The notes under the pieces were generated by a model that worked only from the letters and a program-made list of their open reading frames with translations, was not told the origin of the DNA and searched no databases. A DNA stretch of 64,000 nt from JBELHR01 sp042091275. Lineage in GTDB: Bacteria; Bacteroidota; Bacteroidia; Flavobacteriales; Flavobacteriaceae. This document shows positions 44,372-53,768 of this stretch, piece by piece (the first letter of the stretch is position 1; each line of letters begins with the position of its first letter). The stretch spans positions 10,295-74,294 of the forward strand of contig JBELHR010000007.1 of NCBI GenBank assembly GCA_042091275.1, given 5' to 3'. Made by a program: the position numbers and the translations under genes.

Positions 44372-45454
44372 ATGAATATAGCATTAAAACAAAAATATCT
44401 AAGTCTCTTTTTTATAACAGATTTGAGTTTGAGGGACAAGAGTATTTTGATCTCGAGTCTAGGAGGTATTCAAAATGTTTTGGAGGGTTCTATGGATTAT
44501 TTTAAAGGAGATAAGTCTAAACTAGAGCTATTGCGAAACAAGGCCAAGTCTCCTGCCATTCAAAGGCAGGTAGACCTAGAGATTAGTTTTTGTCAAACCA
44601 ATGAGGTGAGAATACTCTGTTTTGAGGAAGAAGATTATCCGCAACGCCTAAAAATTTGCTATGATCCGCCGATACTATTATTTATCAGGACAAAAACTGA
44701 GGTGGATTGGAATGATAAGTTCTTGAGTATTGTCGGCACGAGAAGATCTACTTTTTACGGGGAATTAGCATGCAGAGAGCTCTTGGATGCTGCAGCTGTT
44801 TTCCGTCCAATAATTGTGAGTGGTTTTGCAAGGGGTATAGACCTTTGCGCACATAAATCCTCCCTAGACTTTGGTTTGAAGACAGTTGCAGTCGTCGCTT
44901 CCGATATCACGGCCCCATACCCCAAACAAAATCATAAATATATAGACCAGATATTGCAACACGGCGCTTTTTTGAGTGAGTCCAGTTACAGGACCTCCTT
45001 AAAGAAGTTTCATTTTGTTCAGAGAAACAGGTTGATTGCCGCTCTCTCTCCGGCAACTGTAGTAATCGAGTCGGCATCGAGCGGAGGGTCTTTAATAACG
45101 GCTAATTTAGCCCTGAGTTACGGTAGGCTAGTTTATGCGGTTCCCGGTAGACTAGGAGACCAATATAGCCGAGGTTGTCTAGATTTGATCCGTAAAAATC
45201 AAGCACAGTTGTATCGAGATATAGAACAAATTTCTCAAGATTTATTTTGGCCCAATCCCGAGGATAAAGAGAGAATTTTAAGTGATGATTTAATGGAGGT
45301 TTTGAGTTGTTTCAAGCTACACAGTCCAATTTACCTTCAAGATATTTTGCAAAAGACCCAATCTTCTGTCACTAAAATACAAGGACAGCTTACGGCTTTG
45401 GAAATTCGCGGTCTAATATGCAGTAACGGACAGGGAGGCTACAATCTTAAATAG
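44372..45454 (+). CDS. dprA: DNA-processing protein DprA (Smf)
   Basis: DprA protects incoming single-stranded DNA and loads RecA onto it during transformation. The 360-residue protein has an N-terminal helical region (about 1-85) and the Rossmann-like DprA core with VGTRRSTFYG, SGFARGIDLCAHKSSL (about 150-165) and ESASSGGSLITANLAL. A C-terminal winged-helix domain (about 300-360) follows. The start is ATG at 44372; a TTG three codons earlier is in frame. The last 8 bp overlap the convergent EamA gene. Confidence 0.95.
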   Translation: MNIALKQKYLSLFFITDLSLRDKSILISSLGGIQNVLEGSMDYFKGDKSKLELLRNKAKSPAIQRQVDLEISFCQTNEVRILCFEEEDYPQRLKICYDPPILLFIRTKTEVDWNDKFLSIVGTRRSTFYGELACRELLDAAAVFRPIIVSGFARGIDLCAHKSSLDFGLKTVAVVASDITAPYPKQNHKYIDQILQHGAFLSESSYRTSLKKFHFVQRNRLIAALSPATVVIESASSGGSLITANLALSYGRLVYAVPGRLGDQYSRGCLDLIRKNQAQLYRDIEQISQDLFWPNPEDKERILSDDLMEVLSCFKLHSPIYLQDILQKTQSSVTKIQGQLTALEIRGLICSNGQGGYNLK

Positions 45455-46319
45455 ATTTTTTTGTGGACAAAACCCCCTCTATAACCACTGTGGAAAGAAT
45501 CAAAACACCTCCGATTAGGGTTGTAATACTGGGAGTTTCATTTAAAAATAAAATACCGAGAATTATACCATATACCGGCTGAATACTGGATAAAATACTG
45601 ACCGTACTAACCGAGAAATTCTTAAAGCTTCGTATAAATAGACTGTGGCCCAAACAGGTTGTAAAAAGCGCCAAACTCAAAAGAGCGGGAAGTGCGGAGG
45701 GAACTTCGTCTAAAGGAAAAAAGAATAGACTAGGAAACAGAAGTATAGCGGTGACGAGCATCTGGTAGAACATGATTACCGGAGCTTCGACGTTGTTTAC
45801 AGATGATTTTAGGACTAAGTTTCGCAAAGAATAACTCAAGGCAGACAAGGTGCCCCAAAGTATTCCTTGTGTTTTGGTGTTTTCCAAGCTAAATTCGGGA
45901 AGAATTAAATACATGCCGAGGCAAATAATTATTGCCAATAAAACCTGTATCAGGTTAACCTTATGTTTCGTGAAAAGAGGTTCCAGAAAAGCGGTAATGA
46001 CGGGGTAAGTAAACAGAGACAACATACCTATTGCAATACCTGAGAGTTGGAGAGCATAGAAGTAAGTGACCCAGTGAATGGCCATCAAAACCCCGCTTAG
46101 AAGTAATGTTTTTCGACCTTTAATCTTTTTTAAACTCCAGTTGAATTTACGCCACTTGATTATAACGATTAGGATGAAAAGAGACAGTAAGGCTCTCCAC
46201 CAAATACTTTGAAAGGGGTTCATTGTCAAGGATCGACCCAAGGGTCCTGAAGTAGCTATCAGCAGTAATGCTAGATTTAGCTCGGAGAATTTACCTAGTT
46301 TAAACTGTTTCTTCATCAA
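45447..46319 (-). CDS. EamA-family (DMT) transporter
   Basis: The 290-residue protein has ten predicted membrane helices in two homologous EamA halves (about 10-140 and 150-285). These show the usual HWVTYFYALQLSGIAIGMLS and SSIQPVYGIILGILFLNE stretches. Family members export metabolites or amino acids; the substrate is unknown. Its ATG overlaps the mfd stop as ATGA (4 bp), so it is translationally coupled to mfd. Confidence 0.88.
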   Translation of the reverse strand: MMKKQFKLGKFSELNLALLLIATSGPLGRSLTMNPFQSIWWRALLSLFILIVIIKWRKFNWSLKKIKGRKTLLLSGVLMAIHWVTYFYALQLSGIAIGMLSLFTYPVITAFLEPLFTKHKVNLIQVLLAIIICLGMYLILPEFSLENTKTQGILWGTLSALSYSLRNLVLKSSVNNVEAPVIMFYQMLVTAILLFPSLFFFPLDEVPSALPALLSLALFTTCLGHSLFIRSFKNFSVSTVSILSSIQPVYGIILGILFLNETPSITTLIGGVLILSTVVIEGVLSTKKSI

Positions 46320-49300
46320 ATCTGACTGAGGATTTCTCTAGCTTTTTGAATCTTATCTATTCGTATGAATGTGATCAGTAATTTAAGTCCAGATTTGGTC
46401 TCTTTTTCCTTCATCACACATGTTTTTGGGTTTTTCTGAACATAGTCAAGCACTCTTTTAAAGGCTGGACTTTGATAAAAATCACTTTGTTGATCGGAAA
46501 CAAAATATCCAATCATACGTTTCTGTTTTAAGACTAATTTTTCAATTCCAATGTCTTTTGCCAACCACTTCATTCTTACACTATCCAGAAGATCTTCTGC
46601 TTCTTCAGGAAGTGGACCAAATCTATCTACTAGATTTTTCTGGAATTCTACGAGTTCTTTTTCTGAGTTAACCGCACTCAAATCTTGGTATAGACTGAGT
46701 CGTTCGGCCACAATATTTATATAGTCATCAGGCAAAAGAATTTCAAAGTCGGTGTCGATTTGAACCTCTCGAACAAATTCTTTCTTTTCTTTTGGTTCCT
46801 CCTCAAAAAGGTCTTTAAATTCAGCTTCCTTGAGCTCTTCGATCGCTTCCTTTAGGATTTTTTGATAGGCGTCAAAGCCAATATCATTTATAAATCCACT
46901 TTGCTCCCCTCCCAATAGATCTCCAGCACCTCGGATTTCTAAATCCTTCATTGCTATATTAAAGCCACTGCCTAGATCAGAGAATAATTCCAAGGCTTGA
47001 ATCCGTTTTCTAGCGTCCTCTGTCATCATATGATAGGGAGGTGTGATAAAATAACAGAAGGCTTTTTTATTGCTTCGTCCAACTCTTCCTCTCATTTGGT
47101 GAAGATCGGATAATCCGAAATTATTCGCATTATTTATAAATATTGTGTTGGCATTAGGAACATCCAAGCCACTTTCAATAATCGTGGTTGAAACCAAAAC
47201 ATCAAACTCTCCTGCCATAAAAGACAGCATAAGAGCCTCTAGCTTTTTTCCTTCCATTTGTCCGTGACCAATGGCAATTTTAGCATCTGGATTCAGTCTT
47301 TGAAGCATCCCAGCAACTTCTTTTATATTTTCAATTCTATTGTGGATAAAGAATACCTGTCCACCTCGGGAAATCTCATAGGATATGGCGTCTCTGAGAG
47401 CCTCTTGATTAAAGCCAATCACATGAGTCTCGATTGGATGTCTGTTTGGAGGAGGAGTATTTATAACAGATAAGTCGCGAGCAGCCATCAAGGAGAACTG
47501 AAGCGTTCTTGGGATAGGTGTTGCGGTTAGAGTCAAGGTATCTATATTTTCCTTAAGTGTTTTTAGCTTGTCTTTTACGGCCACCCCAAACTTTTGCTCC
47601 TCATCAATTATTAAAAGCCCCAGATCTTTGTATTTGACCTGTTTTCCAACAATCTGATGGGTTCCGATCAGAATATCAATTTTTTTATCTGCGAGCTGAG
47701 ATAAAATTTCGGTCTTTTCTTTAGCAGTTCTGAAACGGTTTAAATAATCTACTGTTACGGGAAAATCTTTGAGACGCTGGCTAAAGGTCTTAAAGTGTTG
47801 AAATGCGAGTATGGTTGTGGGTACCAAAATGGCCACCTGTTTTCCGTTGTCTACAGCCTTGAATGCAGCTCTTATTGCAATTTCAGTTTTACCAAACCCT
47901 ACATCTCCGCAAATTAATCGATCCATGGGTTGATCGCTTTCCATGTCTGCTTTTACATCTAGAGTAGCCTTCAGTTGATCGGGAGTGTCCTCAAACAAAA
48001 AACTAGCCTCCAATTCGTGCTGCATATACGTATCCGGACCATAGCTCAAACCCTTTTGAAGTTTTCTTTTGGCATAGAGCTGAATCAGATTATAAGCAAT
48101 GTGCTTGACTCTAGATTTGGTTTTGGCTTTAAGTTTTTTCCATGCACCTGAGCCTAATTTGTGAATCTTAGGAGGCTTCCCATCTTTTCCGTTAAATTTG
48201 GAAATCTTGTGAAGAGAGTGAATACTGATATAGAGAATATCTCGGTCACCGTATATCAGTTTAATCGCTTCTTGCTTGTTTCCTTCCACATCTATTTTTT
48301 GAAGCCCTCCAAACTTTCCAACCCCGTGATCCATATGGGTTACGAAGTCTCCAACCTCTAATGTGTTCAATTCTTTTAAGCTAATAGCCTGCTTTTTGTC
48401 ATAGCCAGTTTTAAGTCTAAACTTGTGGTATCTCTCGAATATTTCGTGGTCAGAATAGCATTGAATATTTTGAGCAGCATCAACAAACCCTTTGTATATC
48501 GGTAAAACGAGCCCCTCGTAATCTACAGAAACATCCATGTCCTCAAAGATATCTGTGAAGCGCTCCACTTGTTTCTCATTGGAACAACAGATATAGGTAT
48601 GTAGTCCTTGTTCTTTTTTGGAAACGAGGTCTTGAGACAGGAGGTCAAACTGCTTGTTAAAACTCGGCTGAGGTTTAGACTGAAAGTCGATGCTAGAATC
48701 CACATTTTCTTTACTGCTAATGACGAGTCTTGAAAATTTTTGAATTTGCCCTTTAATCAAGAGTCCATCGCAAAATAAATCGCTTGGTTTTGCGTGTTTT
48801 AGCTCTTGAGAAAGATCTTCAAAGGCCAATTCCGCCTTGTTGTAGAGTTTGTCGAGACGATCGGTGAGACGCCCAGTGTTTTTGTTGATAATTATTGTTT
48901 CTGAAGACAAATATTGCAGAAGACTCTCCCGTTTTTCTTCCAAGTGTTTGTTTTCCACATTAGGCATTATCTTCAATTCCTTGACGCGATCCGAAGACAA
49001 CTGAGTCTCTATGTCAAATGCTCGGATACTATCAATTTCGTCTCCAAAAAACTCCACTCGAAATGGTTTGTCGTAGGCATAACTGAATACATCTATAATC
49101 CCCCCTCTAACCGCAAATTCTCCGGCTTGACTTACAAAATCCACACGGTTGAACTGGTATTCGAAAAGGACTTCATTTACAAAGTCCAAGCTCAATTCCT
49201 CGCCGACCTTTATTTTTAGAGTATTCTTTTCTAAAGATTTTTTAGTGATAACCTTTTCAAAAAGAGCGTCTGGGTAAGAGATGATACAAGAAGGCTTTTT

Positions 49301-49645
49301 TTGAGAATTAATTCTATTGAGAACCTCCGATCTAAGCAGCACATTTGCATTGTCGACCTCTTCAATTTGATACGGTCTGCGGTAAGAACCCGGATAAAAC
49401 AAAACAGATTTGTCTCCGAGTAAATTTTCCAAATCGTTCAGGTAGTAGGCCGCTTCTTCTTTGTCTTCGAACAAAAAGAGAAATGGTTTGTTTAACTTCT
49501 TAAAAAGGGAACTACTGACAAGAGACAATAAAGACCCGTGAATACCGTTGATATTCACGTGATTTCTTCCGGCTTTAAATTGGTTGTAGAGGTCCTGTAC
49601 TCGTTGATCGGAATCGTACAGAGACTGAAGTTTACTCAAGCTCAA
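46316..49645 (-). CDS. mfd: Transcription-repair coupling factor Mfd
   Basis: Mfd is a DNA translocase that removes stalled RNA polymerase and recruits UvrA. The protein has a UvrB-like N-terminal module, the RNA polymerase-binding CarD-like domain (GDFVTHMDHGVGKFGGLQKI) and RecG-like helicase motifs (Walker A GDVGFGKTE, Walker B IDEEQKFG, motif VI QMRGRVGRS), then a C-terminal TRCF domain. No ATG opens the frame. The longest frame begins at a TTG at 49681, but a perfect promoter -7 element at 49660-49667 lies downstream of that codon. The most likely start is therefore the TTG at 49645 (1109 residues); the TTG two codons later is also possible. Confidence 0.95.
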   Translation of the reverse strand: MSLSKLQSLYDSDQRVQDLYNQFKAGRNHVNINGIHGSLLSLVSSSLFKKLNKPFLFLFEDKEEAAYYLNDLENLLGDKSVLFYPGSYRRPYQIEEVDNANVLLRSEVLNRINSQKKPSCIISYPDALFEKVITKKSLEKNTLKIKVGEELSLDFVNEVLFEYQFNRVDFVSQAGEFAVRGGIIDVFSYAYDKPFRVEFFGDEIDSIRAFDIETQLSSDRVKELKIMPNVENKHLEEKRESLLQYLSSETIIINKNTGRLTDRLDKLYNKAELAFEDLSQELKHAKPSDLFCDGLLIKGQIQKFSRLVISSKENVDSSIDFQSKPQPSFNKQFDLLSQDLVSKKEQGLHTYICCSNEKQVERFTDIFEDMDVSVDYEGLVLPIYKGFVDAAQNIQCYSDHEIFERYHKFRLKTGYDKKQAISLKELNTLEVGDFVTHMDHGVGKFGGLQKIDVEGNKQEAIKLIYGDRDILYISIHSLHKISKFNGKDGKPPKIHKLGSGAWKKLKAKTKSRVKHIAYNLIQLYAKRKLQKGLSYGPDTYMQHELEASFLFEDTPDQLKATLDVKADMESDQPMDRLICGDVGFGKTEIAIRAAFKAVDNGKQVAILVPTTILAFQHFKTFSQRLKDFPVTVDYLNRFRTAKEKTEILSQLADKKIDILIGTHQIVGKQVKYKDLGLLIIDEEQKFGVAVKDKLKTLKENIDTLTLTATPIPRTLQFSLMAARDLSVINTPPPNRHPIETHVIGFNQEALRDAISYEISRGGQVFFIHNRIENIKEVAGMLQRLNPDAKIAIGHGQMEGKKLEALMLSFMAGEFDVLVSTTIIESGLDVPNANTIFINNANNFGLSDLHQMRGRVGRSNKKAFCYFITPPYHMMTEDARKRIQALELFSDLGSGFNIAMKDLEIRGAGDLLGGEQSGFINDIGFDAYQKILKEAIEELKEAEFKDLFEEEPKEKKEFVREVQIDTDFEILLPDDYINIVAERLSLYQDLSAVNSEKELVEFQKNLVDRFGPLPEEAEDLLDSVRMKWLAKDIGIEKLVLKQKRMIGYFVSDQQSDFYQSPAFKRVLDYVQKNPKTCVMKEKETKSGLKLLITFIRIDKIQKAREILSQI

Positions 49646-49659
49646 GGTATATTTTTTAA

Positions 49660-49667
49660 CAAAGATA
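49660..49667 (-). promoter_or_regulatory. -7 promoter element of mfd
   Basis: The minus strand reads TATCTTTG, a perfect TAnnTTTG. It places the transcription start near 49655 and so decides in favour of the TTG at 49645 as the mfd start. Confidence 0.55.
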
Positions 49668-49709
49668 ATTGTTTCCCTCAAATGAATTTACCAATACAAA
49701 TGAAAAAGC

Positions 49710-49717
49710 TATTTTTG
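49710..49717 (+). promoter_or_regulatory. -7 promoter element of the ZIP transporter unit
   Basis: TATTTTTG is a perfect TAnnTTTG, 17 bp before the ATG at 49735. The in-frame upstream start at 49669 would lie before it and is rejected. Confidence 0.55.
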
Positions 49718-49734
49718 AGAAATTTTTAATACTT

Positions 49735-50574
49735 ATGTCGGATACAATCGCACAACTTGTAGATTACGCATCAGAACACCCCATTATAGCAGCCCTATAC
49801 GCTGGAATTTTCACATGGAGTTTAACGGCTCTTGGGGCAGCATTGGTTTTTTTATTTAAACGAATGAACCGTGCGGTTTTGGACGGAATGCTAGGTTTTA
49901 CTGGAGGAGTAATGGTAGCGGCTAGTTTTTGGTCTCTTTTGGCTCCGGCTATTGAGAACAGTCCTGGAGAAGGATTTGCAAAAGTACTTCCCTCTGCTAT
50001 CGGTTTTGGACTGGGAGCAGTAGTACTATTCGGTATGGACAAGTTAGTTCCTCACCTTCATATCAACTTTGGAGAAGAATTTAAAGAAGGAATCAAGACC
50101 AGTTGGCACAAGACCACGCTTTTAGTTACAGCAATTACCCTTCACAATATCCCTGAGGGTCTTGCAGTAGGAGTTCTTTTTGGCGCCGCGTCCACTTTGG
50201 TGGGAGTAGAGCAGACCGAAATGATTATTGCAGCGATTACTCTAGCAATAGGGATAGGAATTCAAAATTTCCCTGAGGGTTTTGCAGTTGCCATGCCTTT
50301 GCGAAGACAAGGAGTATCCCGAAGAAAGAGTTTTTTCTACGGACAATTGTCTGCCGTTGTTGAGCCAATCGCAGCTGTCGGTGGTGCTCTAGCAGTGTCC
50401 TTTTTCACCCCAATCTTACCATACGCACTTGCTTTTGCTGCAGGAGCTATGATTTTTGTTGTGGTTGAAGAGGTTATTCCCGAAACCCAACAAGATAAAT
50501 ATGCGGATATTGCGACCTTAGGTTTTATCGGAGGTTTTATTATAATGATGTCTCTCGATGTCGGTCTAGGATAA
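49735..50574 (+). CDS. ZIP-family metal transporter (ZupT/GufA-like)
   Basis: The 279-residue protein has about eight membrane helices and the two ZIP metal-site helices, with LHNIPEGLAVGV (helix IV) and IQNFPEGFAVAMPL (helix V). A central FGMDKLVPHLHINFG loop rich in histidine lies before them. It would import zinc or other divalent cations across the inner membrane. The start is ATG at 49735. addA follows after 12 bp, so the two may be on one transcript. Confidence 0.92.
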   Translation: MSDTIAQLVDYASEHPIIAALYAGIFTWSLTALGAALVFLFKRMNRAVLDGMLGFTGGVMVAASFWSLLAPAIENSPGEGFAKVLPSAIGFGLGAVVLFGMDKLVPHLHINFGEEFKEGIKTSWHKTTLLVTAITLHNIPEGLAVGVLFGAASTLVGVEQTEMIIAAITLAIGIGIQNFPEGFAVAMPLRRQGVSRRKSFFYGQLSAVVEPIAAVGGALAVSFFTPILPYALAFAAGAMIFVVVEEVIPETQQDKYADIATLGFIGGFIIMMSLDVGLG

Positions 50575-50586
50575 AAGACGATTTAT

Positions 50587-53500
50587 ATGGAAAGTGAATT
50601 CAAAGTCTACAGCGCCTCTGCGGGCAGTGGAAAAACCTTTACCCTCGTTAAAGAATATTTGAAAATAGTATTGGGGACTAAGGATCGTTTCGCTTTTCAA
50701 AAGGTTTTGGCCATTACCTTTACCAACAAGGCTGCTGCTGAGATGAAAGAAAGAGTCTTGGGAGCTCTCAAGATGTTTTCTCAGGTAGATTTAAATGTAA
50801 AATGGCCCGACCTGTTTGAATTGCTACAGATAGAAACAAAGATTCCACCTTCTGTTTTAAAATCTCAGGCTCAATTAGTTTTGCACGAAATCATGCAGAA
50901 TTACGCTTCGTTGAGTATCACAACCATCGATTCTTTTACACATAGACTGATAAGAACTTTTGCCTTTGACCTTGGAATTCCAATGAATTTTGAGATTGAA
51001 ATGGATGGTAAAAAACTTATTTCGGAGTCCGTAGACCTCTTACTCGATCAACTGGGAGAGCACGAGGAGATTACATTGGCATTGCAGCGTTTTATTGAAG
51101 ATAAAATCTCACAAGATCAAGACTGGAACATAAGTAGAGATTTGAATGAGATTGCAGGTATACTGACTAGAGAGGTTGATGCAATGGAATTTAAAACCTA
51201 CGAAAGCACACCCATGTCCGGTTTTTTAGAACTTGAAAAATCCTTAAAAGCTGCCGAAAAATCCATCGCTGAGAGATTGACGACTCCTGCCTCAAGTGCA
51301 TTAGAAGCGCTAAGGACTCAAGGCCTAAAACCAGAAAACTTCGCCTATTCTGGTAGAGTTTTTAAACAAATAATGAATTTTTGCGATCCTTTGAAAAAGG
51401 ATCTAACTAAAATTTCAGAAATTCAAAAATTGGCTGATGGTAAGAAGCCCTATAACGCCAAGGCTGATGCCGATCTTAAAGACCGCATTGACACTGTTTT
51501 TCCTGTCTTGCAGAGTAACGCAGAACAAATCATTAACCTTCTTGAGGAGGGAGAGCATATTAAAATTAATTTTTATCAAAGTTTAAGAAAGGAGCTTATT
51601 CCCCTCGCGGTTCTGAATAGAATAAACCTTTTGCTGGAAGAGTTAAAATCTGACGGAAATATAAAATTCATCGCAGAATTCAATCGATTAATTTCAGAGG
51701 CAATAATTGACGAACCTGCACCTTTTATCTACGAGAGATTAGGGGAAAAATACAAGTATTTCTTTATCGACGAGATGCAAGACACCTCTGAGCTGCAATG
51801 GGAAAATTTGATGCCGCTAATGCACAACGCCCTGGCTTCGGAGGGAAGCAAGGTTATGCTTGTAGGTGACGGTAAGCAATCGATTTACCGTTTTAGAGGC
51901 GGAAAGGCGGAGCAGTTTATCCATTTGTCTTCTTCAGATACTTCTAAGATATTTAATTTAGATAAGGAGGTTGTAAATTTAGATACGAACTACAGAAGTT
52001 TTTCAAAAGTGATTGAGTTTAACAACGCTTTTTTTACTTTTTTGGCAAATCATTTAAACGCGCCTCAATACCTAAAAATGTATGCGGAACAAAACAACCA
52101 ACTTTTAAACTCTAAGAAAGGAGGTTATGTTCAGTTGAGTCTAATTGACAAGGCGGATTCGTCAGAAAACACAGATGAAGTTCTCTTGCAGTTAGAGCAA
52201 AACATTCAGAATAGGGACACTCGATATAAGCTCGGTGAAATTTGTGTTCTTGTTAGAACTAGTAAAGATGGAGTTCGAGTTGCAGATTATTTGAGCGAAA
52301 AAGGCTATTCAATTGTCTCTTCGGAAACTCTTAGAGTGGCCAATTCGGAGAAAGTGATTTTCTTGGTGGACTGCTTGAAAAGCATTCTTGACAAAGAGGA
52401 TAAAAGAGTTCGAATGCGTATGGTTTTATTCTTGAGAAAGCACCTTGGGATAGAAACCGATCAAGACGAATATTTTTCTGCCTTTCACAAGGATACTTAT
52501 GCGGAATTTCAAGAAGCTATTCATCGGGTTTTAGGAATTGAGTTTTCGCTAAGTCATTTCGAGAACCTCCCTTTTTACGACAGCATAGAGTACCTTATTC
52601 GCAGCTTTAAATTATTGGAGAATTCAGATGCATATGTTCAGTTTTTCTTGGATTTTGTATTGGATTATCAGCAGAAAAACTATGTTCAATTATCCGACTT
52701 TATGGATTATTGGGAACTAAAATCGGAGAAACTATCTATTGTTGCCCCTGAAAACGACAACGCGATAAAGATTATGACGATTCACAAGTCCAAGGGTCTA
52801 GAGTTCCCGATCGTTATATGTGCTTTTTCTCATAGTATTCAACCTATGGCCCGAACTAAGATTTGGGCTAATATGCCGCAGAACTCCATCTTTGAGGAGT
52901 TTAAAAGATTGAGAATAGGGGTAGGAAAAAAATCAGATGGAATATCCGATCAAATTGACCAAGAGCTGAGCCTGTTCAAAAACGATTTTGACTTAGATAC
53001 AATTAACTTGATTTATGTGGCTTTTACCAGAGCCTCAGAACAACTCTATGTCTTGATGGAGAAGTCGAGATCAAAGGGGTCACAAGAGTTCTTAAAGGAC
53101 TTCGTAGAGAACTCTAGTTTTGATTGGGATCTTCAATCCGAAGAGGGAGTCTATTCTAGCGGTAGTGCAATGCGACCAGAAAACGCAGAGTCCGGAGTAA
53201 AAAAGGATTTTGAATTCCAAAAGGAATTTATTTCCAGCCCCTGGGAAGACCACGAAATAAAAGTCGTTCAAGAAGGGTCTAAATACTGGGACTCAAGTCA
53301 AGGAGAAGCTATCGCCTTTGGTAATAAACTGCATGAAATAATGGCTGAGATTTACTCTTTTAGAGATGTTGAGTTTAGTCTGGACAGCGCTCTAAACAAA
53401 GGGGTTATTTCTCGTGAGGAGCACCCTGCCCTTCAAAAACAAATAGAACAAATTGTAAGTTCCCCTGAACTAAAGGACTATTTCCAAGAGGGGCTGAATA

Positions 53501-53733
53501 TCTATAACGAAAGAAGCATGATTGGTGATCACGGGGAGCTTTTGATTCCAGACAGATTGGTTTTTGACCATCAAAAAGTGGTTATTATCGATTATAAAAC
53601 AGGAAAAAAAGACATTAAATATCTGGACCAGTTAGACGGATACGCATATGTATTGAAGCAAATGGGTTTTCAGGTGGAAAAAAAGATTCTAATTTATACA
53701 GGAGAAAACCTTGAAATTGAGGTATACAACTAA
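50587..53733 (+). CDS. addA: AddA-like helicase-nuclease (UvrD helicase plus PD-(D/E)XK nuclease)
   Basis: The 1048-residue protein has an SF1A helicase with Walker A ASAGSGKTFTL (about 9-19), ITFTNKAAAEMKERV (motif Ia), FFIDEMQDTSELQW (motif II), VGDGKQSIYRFRGG (motif III) and MTIHKSKGLEFPIVI (motif V region). A RecB-type nuclease lies at the C-terminus (FGNKLHEIMAEIY, DRLVFDHQKVVIIDYKTGK). With AddB it would resect double-strand breaks for RecA loading. kbl lies between addA and addB. The gene symbol is by domain plan and context. Confidence 0.88.
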   Translation: MESEFKVYSASAGSGKTFTLVKEYLKIVLGTKDRFAFQKVLAITFTNKAAAEMKERVLGALKMFSQVDLNVKWPDLFELLQIETKIPPSVLKSQAQLVLHEIMQNYASLSITTIDSFTHRLIRTFAFDLGIPMNFEIEMDGKKLISESVDLLLDQLGEHEEITLALQRFIEDKISQDQDWNISRDLNEIAGILTREVDAMEFKTYESTPMSGFLELEKSLKAAEKSIAERLTTPASSALEALRTQGLKPENFAYSGRVFKQIMNFCDPLKKDLTKISEIQKLADGKKPYNAKADADLKDRIDTVFPVLQSNAEQIINLLEEGEHIKINFYQSLRKELIPLAVLNRINLLLEELKSDGNIKFIAEFNRLISEAIIDEPAPFIYERLGEKYKYFFIDEMQDTSELQWENLMPLMHNALASEGSKVMLVGDGKQSIYRFRGGKAEQFIHLSSSDTSKIFNLDKEVVNLDTNYRSFSKVIEFNNAFFTFLANHLNAPQYLKMYAEQNNQLLNSKKGGYVQLSLIDKADSSENTDEVLLQLEQNIQNRDTRYKLGEICVLVRTSKDGVRVADYLSEKGYSIVSSETLRVANSEKVIFLVDCLKSILDKEDKRVRMRMVLFLRKHLGIETDQDEYFSAFHKDTYAEFQEAIHRVLGIEFSLSHFENLPFYDSIEYLIRSFKLLENSDAYVQFFLDFVLDYQQKNYVQLSDFMDYWELKSEKLSIVAPENDNAIKIMTIHKSKGLEFPIVICAFSHSIQPMARTKIWANMPQNSIFEEFKRLRIGVGKKSDGISDQIDQELSLFKNDFDLDTINLIYVAFTRASEQLYVLMEKSRSKGSQEFLKDFVENSSFDWDLQSEEGVYSSGSAMRPENAESGVKKDFEFQKEFISSPWEDHEIKVVQEGSKYWDSSQGEAIAFGNKLHEIMAEIYSFRDVEFSLDSALNKGVISREEHPALQKQIEQIVSSPELKDYFQEGLNIYNERSMIGDHGELLIPDRLVFDHQKVVIIDYKTGKKDIKYLDQLDGYAYVLKQMGFQVEKKILIYTGENLEIEVYN

Positions 53734-53744
53734 TGAGGATTGAT

Positions 53745-53752
53745 TAATTTTG
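53745..53752 (+). promoter_or_regulatory. -7 promoter element of kbl
   Basis: TAATTTTG is a perfect TAnnTTTG in the 35-bp gap after addA, 16 bp before the kbl ATG. A TTG is 25 bp upstream, slightly beyond the usual range. Confidence 0.45.
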
Positions 53753-53768
53753 ATTAAAATTCTAAACT

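Noticed and set aside
47341..47349. Perfect DnaA box TGTGGATAA
   Set aside because: It is isolated inside the mfd coding sequence with no other boxes or AT-rich unwinding region nearby, so it does not indicate an origin.
49556..49561. CACGTG word as a possible parS site
   Set aside because: Only the six-base core matches, with five mismatches in the 14-bp site; it is mfd coding sequence.
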